Origin: Notospermus geniculatus
Lineage: Eukaryota; Nemertea; Pilidiophora; Heteronemertea; Lineidae
Assembly (NCBI GenBank): GCA_002633025.1
Contig: NMRB01000163.1
Span: 14,815 to 78,814, forward strand
DNA length: 64,000 nucleotides
Direction of reading: 5' to 3'
Of the stretch, positions 34,451 to 44,509 are shown one piece after another (within the stretch, counting starts at the first letter, position 1; each line of letters opens with the position of its first letter). Under the pieces are notes generated by a model, which made no database searches, was not told the DNA's origin, and was given only the letters and a program-made list of their open reading frames with translations. Both the position numbers and the translations under genes were made by a program.

Positions 34451-35032
34451 CTAACGGGCCAGATAGTTTCTGAAAGCAGCGTGCTGATTGGCTACAAAAA
34501 TCGCGCGAAAACTCAGCGCCATCTGTTGACCGAACGCGGCGAACACAGCCAAGTAAAGCAGTTGTGGAGAGCGAGTAAACCGAAGGGGGCGCGGTATACA
34601 ACTGCGTAGGGAGTTTAGCTCCGGGAAGTACGTAGGTACAATTGCGAAATAAAGCTGGTTCGGCAAAGCAAGAATGATGAAGAAAATGCTAACGACGACC
34701 AACATTGTTGTCACACTTCCGAGATTCGAATCTTTCGAAGCTTGCTCATCCAACATGGCTCGCCTTTTCGTTCTGTTGACAAGCAGCGCCGAGGTAATGA
34801 AAAAATTACATACGGCGATTCCGATGAAGGGTATACCGGCGTACATTGCCATACGTACATTGGCCCATTCGTTGAAGAAAAATGCCTCGTACTGTGAACC
34901 GACTGGGCCAGCAGCACAATAACCCAAATCTAGATTAATTTCGAAGTATATAAGGCAATGGGTGAGGTCAAATCTCAGAGTTATGGAAAGTGTTAGCGTT
35001 AGTGTCAGTGTTAGTGTTAACCTGATTCGCAA
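34451..35032 (-). pseudogene. rhodopsin-family GPCR fragment (TM5-TM7)
   Basis: The minus-strand frame contains FFFNEWANVRMAMYAGIPFI (end of loop 2 and TM5), a basic third loop NRTKRRAML, a hydrophobic SVTTMLVVVSIFFIILALPN (TM6) and a last segment QLLYLAVFAAFGQQ ending FRNYLAR, helix-8-like, then a stop. The NPxxY motif of TM7 is not visible. The upstream part (first 30 codons) is translated AGTGTTA repeat and is not receptor. TM1-TM4 are absent nearby, so it is a lone exon or a broken copy. Its stop lies 22 bp before the alternative start of the transposase-like gene on the same strand. Confidence 0.6.
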
Positions 35033-35052
35033 AATCTGGGCTCGAAGTTAAC

Positions 35053-35099
35053 ACCAGGTTAACACTGAATTAATCCCTAGTTAACTCAGTGTTAACCTG
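35053..35099. repeat. 15-bp inverted repeat around GTTAAC sites
   Basis: CCAGGTTAACACTGA and its exact complement flank a 17-base spacer; a (AGTGTTA)n tract precedes it at 34985-35020. Confidence 0.8.
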
Positions 35100-35680
35100 G
35101 AGTATCGCAGTTGATTTAGCGGATGATTGCATACGAGCCGTGGATGGGCGAAGACAACTAATCTCTCGTCATTGATCTATGCAAATTGTAGAGTAGGACA
35201 TTCTAGAGTCAAAACCGTGACATTTGAATGTCAACCGAGCAACGACCGCGAGGCCAATGCGTCCGTCCCTGACGAGCTTCCAAAACCAACTGAAGGTTGG
35301 TTCCGCCCCGTGCCCATGACGTCACACCACGTTGGATATACTAGTATTCGATCACGTAACCAAAATTGTCTTCCCGTTCGTGCCGGATGACCTAACATGA
35401 ATAGGTGTATTAAAACCACTGACGTGCGCAAGATGGTAATTCCGAATAGGCTTAAAAAAAAGGACACAAGGTGGAAACCACCATTCCAACGTTCACTGCA
35501 TGAGACACTAGAACATGATGGCGAACATTTTTCGGCCACTCCTGGTGGTCTTCACAGTTGGGTGTTTCGTGACGGAGGGAGCGTGGGGCCACGAGTGTTT
35601 CCAATGTACGAACGAAGAGTGTAACTGAGAAACACCGCCAGATGCGTCGTTTTTGAAGAAATGCTAATTAATTCGAAGAA
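35100..35680. other. no gene recognised
   Basis: Open frames on both strands have no family resemblance. Probably intergenic or intron. Confidence 0.4.
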
Positions 35681-35682
35681 AA

Positions 35683-35830
35683 TAGGGAGGTTTAGAAATC
35701 AAACTATAAACGTAAACTTTATGACAACGTTTTTTCATACACATTCTACACTTTTATATTGCATTTTCGGTACAAAAATAAACGTTATCGTTAACATTTA
35801 CGTTTATCGTCTGATTTCTAAACCTCCCTA
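35683..35830. mobile_element. 148-bp MITE with TA target
   Basis: Ends TAGGGAGGTTTAGAAATCA and complement, with inner ATAAACGTAAA arms. If the terminal TA is the target duplication the element is 144 bp and fits the Tc1/mariner rule. Confidence 0.75.
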
Positions 35831-35974
35831 ATATGACGATAGACCGGTACGTATATTTTAATTCGGATCTCCAAGGGGGTGGGGTGGGGGTGATTAATTG
35901 TGCCCTAAGATTATGATTGGTGTGAACTTGTATTGGTTCTTTTTTAGTCTCACAAGCAGTACTGGTGTACCGGG

Positions 35975-36060
35975 CTAGCCAGGGTGAGATTCGAACCCAC
36001 GTCACCGCTCGCCGAGTCTGGCATCTCCATCTTGTCCAAACAAGGCCATCGGCTGCGTCT
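35975..36060 (-). pseudogene. tRNA-like segment with long variable arm
   Basis: The minus strand contains GTGGGTTCGAATCTCACCC (T arm and B box) and a Ser/Leu-like long variable region; the 5' half GCAGCCGATGGCC is a poor A box. An N is at 36064. Likely SINE head or decayed tRNA. Confidence 0.45.
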
Positions 36061-36099
36061 TTTNGTGAGGCCAGAAAATTTTGAATTCTAGATGCGCTT

Positions 36100-36770
36100 A
36101 CGGTTTCTAAGCATCTGGGGATATGATATCCTCATCTATTTGCTCATTTTTTCTGAGTAATTGACCCATTTTTATTGGTCTTCCAAAAAGGGGGGCCGCG
36201 GCCCCTCGGCCCCCTCTGGATCCGCGCCTGAGATGGGCGTCAGGCCAGGATAGACTAGTGAGAATCAGATGGGCAGATCTCTGAGAGCACACTATAGTGC
36301 GCATAACTCGAAAAATATAGCAAGAATCACCAACAAACTTTCGCCACTTCAAGGTATGTACGCAATACATAACTGATTGGATTTTGAACGAGCCTGTTTG
36401 GGAAATAGAATGCCACGTTTGAAGAGAACAAGAATACTAAAAATTATTCTTTTTCTTTGAATCACCCCGTACAACGCCAGGGAATCCCAACAGGCTATAA
36501 ACAGACTGGGTAATCCCCGCCTACTCTGCGCAGGCGCAAGACCAATAGTTCGGCGCGTCTCTAAAATCGAGATTTCCGACTCGTTAAAATCATCATTTTC
36601 AACGATCTGCGTCGACTAATGGGCTTATTAATGTGTTCTCCATATTTTTGTTGTTTTACTCCAGTATTTAAACTAGAAAACAAAGTTTTAAATGGTAAGA
36701 AATGACAGAAATTTAGCTTCAAATCTGTGAAAATGAAAACAACAGTTTTGACAGCAGTGTGCGGTGCACG
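36100..36770. other. non-coding; GC-rich repeat end
   Basis: 36185-36235 (GGGGGGCCGCGGCCCCTCGG, ggatccgcgcctg) looks like the end of a dispersed element. Otherwise nothing is recognised. Confidence 0.4.
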
Positions 36771-36777
36771 ACATGTG

Positions 36778-37297
36778 CACTGTGACCTACCAAGAGAGGG
36801 TAATTTATATTACCCTCGTAAAATGGCGGCTCTCCAGTCTATCGATTCAGTCGGATTTTTGGCTCCTGTTCCTTACAAGATGCAGCTACGAAGCTGGCTT
36901 TTTGCAGGGAGGTGGAGAAAATGTTACTCTTTCAAGTCATCTATAGCATAACATGCTGAAATCCCAATCTTTCCTGAAATTAGACGCTGAAATTTGGCGA
37001 TTGGACGAGGATTATATAAATTCAGTATTACCTCGTATGCTTCAAATCTCCCGATTATATTACCCTCGTCAAAGTTGGCAATTTCACGGCCAAATTACTC
37101 GAATACTAGCACTTACAGGGGTTCGTCACATATACTGGCGTGTTCCTGACAGTTTTTTCTACAAGCACATCCATAGGGGGACTGCTAAAATCGAATAGGG
37201 AAGGAATAAGAGCAGATAAACTTACCGAATCGACAGACTGGAGAGCCGCCATTTTACGAGGGTAATATAAATTACCCTCTTTTGGTAGGTCACAGTG
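36778..37297. mobile_element. 520-bp MITE with CACTGTG ends and 5-bp target duplication
   Basis: Terminal inverted repeats of more than 70 bp begin CACTGTGACCTACCAA, contain a hairpin GAGGGTAATTTATATTACCC and AAAATGGCGGCTCTCCAGTC. The flanks are ATGTG at 36773-36777 and 37298-37302. CAC-initiated termini with 5-bp duplications are the rule for Transib/ProtoRAG-type transposons; the assignment is inferred from ends only, and no transposase is present. Confidence 0.8.
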
Positions 37298-38420
37298 ATG
37301 TGGATTGTAATGCATCCGTGCAGTGCATCGAGTAGTGCATGCAGTGTACTGCACAGCCACAGCACAACCACAGGGTTATCATCATCATCATCAGAAAGGC
37401 ATGATGAGCCTTATGGCTCTTTGCCATTTAAACGTTATAATATATATATTGTAGTTTTGCGAATGCGGTGCGGGTAAGGACGGGCTTTTAACATTGATAA
37501 ATAGAACCAATAACGTGGTGCGCTCGTAAACTTCCTTTAACAATGTTGAATATGTACATATCAATGTTTATCAGGTAGCACTATCACTTCCTGTTCCAGT
37601 AACTGAGTCCGTGTGAACCTTGCTTTCTTAATCCTTTAAAATGTGTACCATTAGTTTGCACTTTAATCTTAATAAATATTATTATTATTATTATATTTCC
37701 AACTCCTTCCGAAACCACTGACTGTCCATATGAAGGGTATGGTGTCCCACTAATAGTGTAGGAAAATAGACTGACTCCTACCCTTCACAACAAGTACATT
37801 CAGTGGTTTTGGAAGATGTTTCAACTGCTTTTTCAAGAATCAGGATTTTGGGACTTAGGCTCTCTGAGCTAGCTTGAAAACTGTTGCTGAACTGGTTTAC
37901 CCCTTTGGTCAGTTCACCTTACTTTATCCGAGTGCACCCGAATGCTATGATGACGTGTTAGGTCATTTGGTTTGGTCCGCGTGACTTGGCCCGCGTGATT
38001 TAACTTAAATGTAATGTAAAGAATACTGCACTCACCGCGGGATCGAAAATCCGTGGTCGCCATGTTGTTTGTACGGTAACTGCAGTTACCGTAGTCAGTG
38101 CAGTAGGTGTGAGTGCGTCTTTTAGCATATCATGTCAGACGGAGAGAGTTTAGGCTATGGTTCATCTTGAAACGAAAGATAAATTTCAAAATTTAATATA
38201 CACCTTAACTCTATCGGTCTAACGTCGTACGCTAAAAGACGCTCTGGCAGCAGGCGATATTGTGGTACCAACCATCTCCTGAAATACATTACCTCATGGA
38301 AATTAAGCCCAATTTCGTATTCCGTACTTCGTGTTTCGTCAGATTTGCGAAATTTATCCAAATTTATAAAAGACTATAAGCCATTTTTCTCCTGGCAGGG
38401 TGATGTTTTAAGATTTGGGC
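37298..38420. other. non-coding; TCATCA repeat
   Basis: 37378-37430 is the second copy of the ATC-rich repeat with GATGAGCCTTATGGCTC. A TTA microsatellite is at 37670-37695. Nothing else is recognised. Confidence 0.45.
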
Positions 38421-38429
38421 ACAAATGAT

Positions 38430-38800
38430 GTACAGTCATTGACTTAAAGCCTCACTGTATTGAATTCAGAAAGTGCTTACGTCCTCCGACGTTAGTCTGG
38501 TGTAAAATGTACTATGCTCTATCTGAATACATTAGAGCTCTGCCTTCAGTTTTTTCAATATGTGCTGAAAACTACGACTTGATTCTTTGAAGTACGTATC
38601 AGGCAAGTATTTTGGGGACCTTCAAAAGGCTATGAGACCCACAACTGTACTCTCCTAACACTTTGAAAATATCGTAAAATTCAATACATGTACTGTGAGG
38701 CTTTAAGTTTATCTGCACGTGATATCTTGAATATTTCGAAAACTACTGCACAAATTTTGACAGGGTTTGTTGCATATGAAAGGAAAACTTGTTGGTTATC
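38430..38800. mobile_element. inverted-repeat remnant related to 48221-49120
   Basis: TAAAGCCTCACTGTATTGAATTC-like arms at 38445 and 38675 pair (one arm carries a short insertion), followed by sequence (gtttatctgcacgtgata, gaatatttc, ttttgacagggtttgt) homologous to the terminal arm of the element at 48221. Fragmentary. Confidence 0.6.
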
Positions 38801-39373
38801 TTTCAGCGCAAAAAAATGGAAATTCGTTATATCGAGGTTCGTTATAGCGAGGTTGCACTGTATCAAAATTACGTATGAGCTCATCAGGAAAAAAAATTTA
38901 AAAACCATAAGTTTTATTTTGTAATTTTATTTTCATTTTTAGCTCAGCTGACCAAAGGTCAGCGGAGCTAGTCAAATAGGTATTCAGTGGTGTCAGTCCA
39001 GCAGTCCATCCACCCGTCACTCCATCTGTCCAACTATGCCCGACGTTTTGCAACCGTAATAGCTAGAGACTCCAAATTACATCTGAAGGTAGCCCTTGGT
39101 GAACTCTCCTCGGAAACAAAAAATGAGCGCAATTTGACCTATATTATGCGCACCAGGGGGCGTTTTGTGTAAAATGAAATATCGCAATATCTCAGCCCCT
39201 ATGATAAATATGTAGACAAAAAGTGATGGGATAGATAGGTTGATATTTTCTACATCAGTTCAAAGGGAAGTTAATGCCAGATCTGTTCGCCAGGGGGCGC
39301 TATTCAACAAAATAAAAAACAGGGGTATTTGAATTTTCGCGCCTTCTGCGCCAGCGTATCATTTGCCAGTGTC

Positions 39374-39381
39374 TGACGTCA
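39374..39381 (+). promoter_or_regulatory. CRE-type TGACGTCA upstream of small gene
   Basis: A perfect cAMP-response/ATF palindrome lies about 100 bp before the donor of the putative first exon; a second is in the first intron at 39639-39646. Confidence 0.4.
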
Positions 39382-39399
39382 TCATCATTGGAATTCACA

Positions 39400-40755
39400 G
39401 CTAAGGCCAGGAGTCTGCATTCAGCAGTTCAATCGTCTACTTCGAAGGAATTCAGCACATCTAAACATTGAGACGCTAGGTAAGATCTTTTTTTCATTCT
39501 AAGAACCTAATGACGCAATGATTACCAATTAAATGACCCTGGAATTGTGAGTTTTGACAGTTGGATCGCTTGCTCTGCCTTCGGCTCTCACAGTGAATAA
39601 GTAATGAGGCGGTTGCCTCGTCACTGGGTTGATTCTGATGACGTCAGAGGCCTGTGGTCCTCTATCGTAGCGAGAGAACGAAGAACGACCAATTGGCATG
39701 ACCATGAACTACCACTCGAATCTCGTTGAAGTGCTCATGAATGTCAGCCAAATTACGACAAAATACCCACAACTCACATTCTTCCCCATATGATGAAAAA
39801 TCAACGCATGCAACGAAGATGATTTTCACGTGGCAATTGCTTTGTTGACGTGGGCAAACTTTTTATTTTTTTAGATTGTTGTGTAGGATGGGGAATCCGC
39901 CTAAATCCAGGACTCCCGTGAATTTTGCCGAAGACACGTCTGGCGAAAGTGCGAAGGCTCCCTCCAGTCCTCGGTATATTCCTATTATGAGTTACGGAAA
40001 TAGAATAGCAGGTCAAAGTCAAACAAGAATAATGGCAATGATGATTTTATAGCTCCCTATTCACCATGGATTAATTCTTGTGAAGGTGTCAATAATATTA
40101 AAGGGACATGGTCTTGATTCACTCAGAACCTCAACATCATGATAAACCGCTTCCCACCTAATCCCAAGGGGGGTCTAGCTCTTTATCAATTCACCCCTTC
40201 CCACCCAAGGGGGTCTACCGGTAATACTAAGGATTGTCTCATTCTACATTAACCCCTTACTAATAAAGTATGGTATCTGACATATATCTCGATTCACCAA
40301 GGATTGTATGCCTATCTTGCAACATTAAAATTTAACCCCTTCCCACCACCCAAAGGGTCTAATACCTAGCATTGTACGGTATCATGCTACCGTATATTAA
40401 CCCCTTCCCAACCAAGGGTGGTGTAATAAAGATCTGAAATGTATCTCGATTCACCAAGGATTTTAGGCCTGTCATGCACAATTTAACCCCTTCCCACTCT
40501 ATTCACTATATTTCAGGTCGATCCTGGTTGCCGAAGCACCCCAGATCGCTGATGCTGCTGTTGCTAAAGAGAGGAACAAGGAAGTGTCTTGAATTTGAAG
40601 AACTCACTCTCAGCCGACACACCATAGGAATGGCAATTCGGGATCAACTGTCGAAATCATAGAACAGCGAACTCTTCGCCACAGCAGACAAATGAATTAT
40701 TCTCTTACACATATATGCAAACCGTAGGCTTTCCAAAATAAATGTGATTCATTCT
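39400..40755 (+). CDS. putative three-exon small gene, 89-aa product, unknown
   Basis: A non-coding first exon ends at 39479 (GCTAG with donor gtaaga). Exon 2 starts at 39875 after acceptor tttattttttttag, has ATG 39888 and ends at 40011 (donor gtcaaa, weak). Exon 3 starts at 40517 after acceptor tatatttcag, keeps the frame across the split glycine codon, ends with TAG at 40660-40662 and is followed by AATAAA at 40737. The product begins MGNPPKSRTPVNFAEDTSG and is basic toward the end (LLLLKRGTRKCLEF). I do not recognise it. Signals and frame agree, but it lies antisense inside a mobile element, so capture by that element or chance are both possible. Confidence 0.4.
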
Positions 40756-40941
40756 TGGCAAAATTGTATTGGACCGAGTCTCTAATCATAATTAGCAGAC
40801 TTTATCCCATCCAAACATGCACACTTGGTGAATAAAATTTGACATCATCCACGAACCATCCTAAGACTGCAGTACCTCTTATGCCTTAGCCTATCAAATT
40901 GGCATCAAATGTCAGCTGAGCGCCAGGCCCATGGGCCTCTT

Positions 40942-41915
40942 GTTTATAGTAATTCTGATAGAATGGAATTTCCAGTTATTTTGATATTTGTTTCGTTAAA
41001 ATCGGTCGAGTGTTTGCTGAGATATTTGAGAGTATCAACATTTTTATAATTTGAAATTTTCACGTTTTTCAAGAAAGTTTGATGCCGTTGGATAAAGCTA
41101 ACCTCAGATTATAGATCCACCGTATTTTGAAACCTTTTGGAGTTAACTGGGCAGAAATAATGAAATACCAAAATGTTGGTATTTTGAAGAAAAAAAACCC
41201 GTAAATTATAACCAAATTATGCGAACCATCCAGAATTCTATAATTTTATGATTTGAGGTCAGCTCTATCAACTGACATCAGAATTGTGTAATGAAAAGGT
41301 CAATGGACCATGTGCTCACCTGGGTGAACGTACCAGAAGAAAAAATGACAAATATTAAATCGAAATACTCAAGGGCAACCCTTGAGTTCCAGGCTAACAC
41401 GATGATGGCCAATATTTCAAGGTCAAAACATTCTGGCTTGAGAATTTATCACATAAATGTCCATTTTCCAACATGGCTGCCTGGTAACCATCCGATCCAA
41501 TATTAAGTAATGACGTTATAAATATGTACCTCACACAATCTTCATGATCTTCACCTAATTCTTACCTTTGTCAGAGTTCTCTCTTTTTTCAATGTCAGAG
41601 GTATTCGCTTTGATTGACTGTATTTCAAATCAATGTAATAAATACAGCTATGATGATTTCACTCATTGGCAATTTTATTGTCACAGGTACAAAAAAAAAT
41701 ATATATATACGACCATGACGAAGTAATCACTATCCTTTCTTAAAACTATAAGCGTGCATGTTGTGGAATATAATAATTTAATAGCGAGTATTCGCAACTA
41801 CCCGGTTAGCGAACTTTTTTCCCCCGACCCTTTCGTGAATTTTCTTCGGACTTAGAGTATTTTCAGTGAAAAGGAAACACGGGAGAGAAGAAGGGCTGAA
41901 AAAAGTCTCGTCCAA
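40942..41915. other. family A 5' fragment and non-coding sequence
   Basis: 41291-41400 has AAGGTCAATGGACCATGTGC and CACCTGGGTGAACGTACCAG, a diverged family A 5' end. The rest shows no gene. Confidence 0.5.
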
Positions 41916-41922
41916 GTCTAGA

Positions 41923-42286
41923 CTAGTACCTGGTCCTACCGATGGTGTCGCTTTTGAATGGTAGGACCAGTCTTGGCCACCATTTGTGGAGGAATTCTGA
42001 CAGTGACGCCACTTGAAAATTTTGAAAATTTATTCAATTCTCAATACGATTGACGTACCAGAATGCAGATAGAATGTGACCGACCTTTAACCCAGGAAAT
42101 TCACCAATCACGCCGGGGGTTTTCCATGTTAAAAATAGAAAATCTATCAACATAATAGTTCACATACTTACCACCTGCGCCAGCACCGACCAATCAGAGG
42201 CACGAAGACGGTAGGCACGCCCGGTCCTAACATATGCAAAAGCCCGATGTAAAATAGTTAGGATCGGGTACCAGTCTAGTCCAAGT
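41923..42286. mobile_element. imperfect inverted-repeat element
   Basis: CTAGACTAGTACCTGGTCCTA near 41921 and TAGGATCGGGTACCAGTCTAG near 42260-42280 pair with a few mismatches around a 340-bp interior; a further internal copy gtaggaccag is at 41962. Confidence 0.5.
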
Positions 42287-42351
42287 CGAGTGTCGAACCA
42301 GGGACCTGTGGATTACTAGGCAAACGCTCTAGCCGACTGAGCTACCGAAGC
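42285..42351 (-). pseudogene. tRNA-Thr-like pseudogene
   Basis: The minus strand reads GCTTCGGTAGCTCAGTCGG, an intact A box, then an anticodon loop CTAGTAA (anticodon AGT) and TCCCTGGTTCGA (B box). The T stem and 3' acceptor do not pair with the 5' strand, so it is decayed or a SINE head. Confidence 0.55.
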
Positions 42352-43365
42352 AGCTGGCAGCGATTGGGTTGAATGTAGGTCTTATTTAATAAATCTAATA
42401 TAATATCAATATAATGCTGACCCTAACCAAAACCTTTTCTTTTCTAGCCCTAACCCCATCTATAACTCTACCCCTACCCCTAAACCTTACCCCCACGACA
42501 TAATCAACCCCCACGCGCGTTGAAAAAGCGTTTACTCGCGAAGAAGTGTCCCTCTCGCGTTTATAGAGGCCTTGCAAATGACGTCACAAACCGCCATACT
42601 GGGGGGCACATACTGCAGCGGCGCAGTGAAATGTCCCAATGACGTTACGTCAAACACTGGCGTCGCGCACTTCACGCAGGCCATGTCACGGTCAGCTCAC
42701 ACCTCTGCCCACTNACTTAGTAGCCTTTGTCATCTTTGTTTGAAGTTAACCAGTGCATGAATTGGTCACTAAAGCCTCCACACACTTGAGAAATTATTAT
42801 GTAACACATTTGCCACATAGGACTCAGCGCTGTTCTATAGATCTATGGATTTTGTATGCACTGACGGCCTACACAAGGGACATGTATGGTTTGCATTATT
42901 ATGTAGGGACCGTCTCATAAGTTGTTGGCAGTGGAAGACAAAGTGGTGTTGATATAGCTTTACAAAAACGTCAATTTTTCAAAAACTAAATGGCCGATTT
43001 TGACAGTAACTTGCTAAATCACCGTTATTTTGGCATAACTTCATTCTAGCAAAGGAATTTTGGTGAAAAATCCAGAAACAAAAAAGTTTTTTTGGGGCCT
43101 TTTTTCAAAAACAGGTTACGCAAAGAAGAAGTGAATCTTGTGCAAAAACATTGATGCCCAGTTGTAGTCAACAAGATTTCTGACTTTATGCAGAAAACCG
43201 CATTTAAATTGGTTCGATGGTTTATGAGATATTTGAGATAATCGGTGTTGATATTAATACGAACAAGACTGTATACATCTACCATGTACAATTAAATGAA
43301 AAATTAAGATACACAATGAATTCCATTTGATATACCGATCCCACCATGAACCCAATATCAAAATT
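42352..43365. other. no gene recognised
   Basis: Includes a CCCTAACCCC-like stretch at 42416-42500 (not telomeric) and an N at 42714. Confidence 0.4.
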
Positions 43366-43370
43366 GACTC

Positions 43371-43655
43371 GCTCACTAACCCCTGGAATCAGCTTTCGAT
43401 TTAACGCATTTGATTGGTTGACGGGCAACCGTCAAATATATCCAAGAATATACCCAAAGAAGTTTTCAAAATATTTTGGATCAAACCAGAAGGTTATCTA
43501 TATCCAGGTTTGATGATTTTTTGTAAAAAAGAATTTAAAAAAGCACAAGTAAGTAGGCCTATTTCAAATTGATTATTTTGACTCGTGTTGCCACCTATAC
43601 TTAGACCAAGATTCCTGGTTTAACAACCGAAGCTGATTCCAGGGGTTAGTGAGGC
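43371..43655. mobile_element. 285-bp foldback element
   Basis: CTCACTAACCCCTGGAATCA with agcttTCG and the complementary cgaagctgattccag form arms of about 30 bp. No convincing target duplication. Confidence 0.65.
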
Positions 43656-43734
43656 GACCGCCATATTGTCAGAAAGCGAACGACCCCTGGGAACGAGGTT
43701 GGGTCGAACATGGATGCAGGACTTGATCTCGCAT

Positions 43735-44165
43735 CTTTAACTCCATCACAGAATGAAATATTGAATAAAAAAATATATCAAATTTGATATGGCGATATCA
43801 CCATGATCCCAGCATCCGATATCAAAATTGATGATCCCATTTAATTGATAAGCCCACTTGATTCCCAGGTTCTATAAACAAGAGTGTAGGACGTTTGATT
43901 CCCAGGTTCTATAAACAAGAGTGTAGGACGTAATCCCACACACCTAACTCCGTCACAGAAAGGGATATTTGAATATATCATTGATATATCGATATCACCG
44001 TGGTCCCAGCACCAAAACAAAATTAATGAGCCCATTTCATTCCAGGCAGGGTCTATAAACATGGGTGTAAAAGTTGATCCCCCATCACAGAGTGAAATAT
44101 TTAAAACTATCAAAATACATTTGAGATATCAATATCACCATGATCTCAGCATCTAATATCATGAA
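43735..44165 (+). repeat. imperfect 170-190 bp tandem repeat
   Basis: Units with gatatcaccatgatcccagc, cagaatgaaatatt and ccaggttctataaaca recur about three times; within one unit a 38-bp block is doubled (43856-43931). Confidence 0.65.
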
Positions 44166-44509
44166 ATGGTCCATAGACCATGTGCTCACCCGTTTGAACA
44201 TAATTGTGTGATGACAGAGAGTCGCTGCCAGGCACTGAAAAAAAACTCGTGAAATATACATGTATACATACATGTATGTCTACCCAAACCAAAACTTTTC
44301 TAGGCCTCGCTCGAGAGCTAACTCTAACCCGGCATATTCAGTAACTACACGCAGAACGTTCATAGAAATAAAAAGTCCGCAGCTGCGCAGCACCGTTGCC
44401 AAAATCACTGATACCGAGATCGACGGTTCACAGCGACATTTTTTGCAGTTAATACTGATGAGGTCGAGGTTGTCTAAAGCTACGATTATAATAATGCCTT
44501 CGTGGTTTT

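Larger units (their letters stand above)
38937..40941 (-). mobile_element. modular family B element, full length
   Basis: On the minus strand it starts AACAAGAGGCCCATGGGCC (near 40930) with GCGCTCAGCTGAC, and ends with GGACTGCTGGACTGAC-type microsatellite, the hairpin AGCTCCGCTGACC..GGTCAGCTGAGCT and AAAAAT near 38940. Two CTCF-like blocks (caccagggggcg 39151; cgccagggggcg 39298) are 147 bp apart. Its middle holds a plus-strand three-exon unit (39374-40755) and imperfect repeats of TTAACCCCTTCCCACC (40140-40500). Confidence 0.65.

Noticed and set aside
34930-35032. LTLTLTLT N-terminus of the GPCR frame as part of the receptor
   Set aside because: It is translated AGTGTTA repeat; a splice or breakpoint probably lies between it and the receptor sequence.
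42285-42351. Functional tRNA-Thr gene
   Set aside because: A box is good but the acceptor and T stems do not pair.
42416-42500. CCCTAACC-like tract as telomeric repeat
   Set aside because: Irregular spacing and interrupted units; a short TTAGGGTTAGGG at about 16999 is likewise too short.
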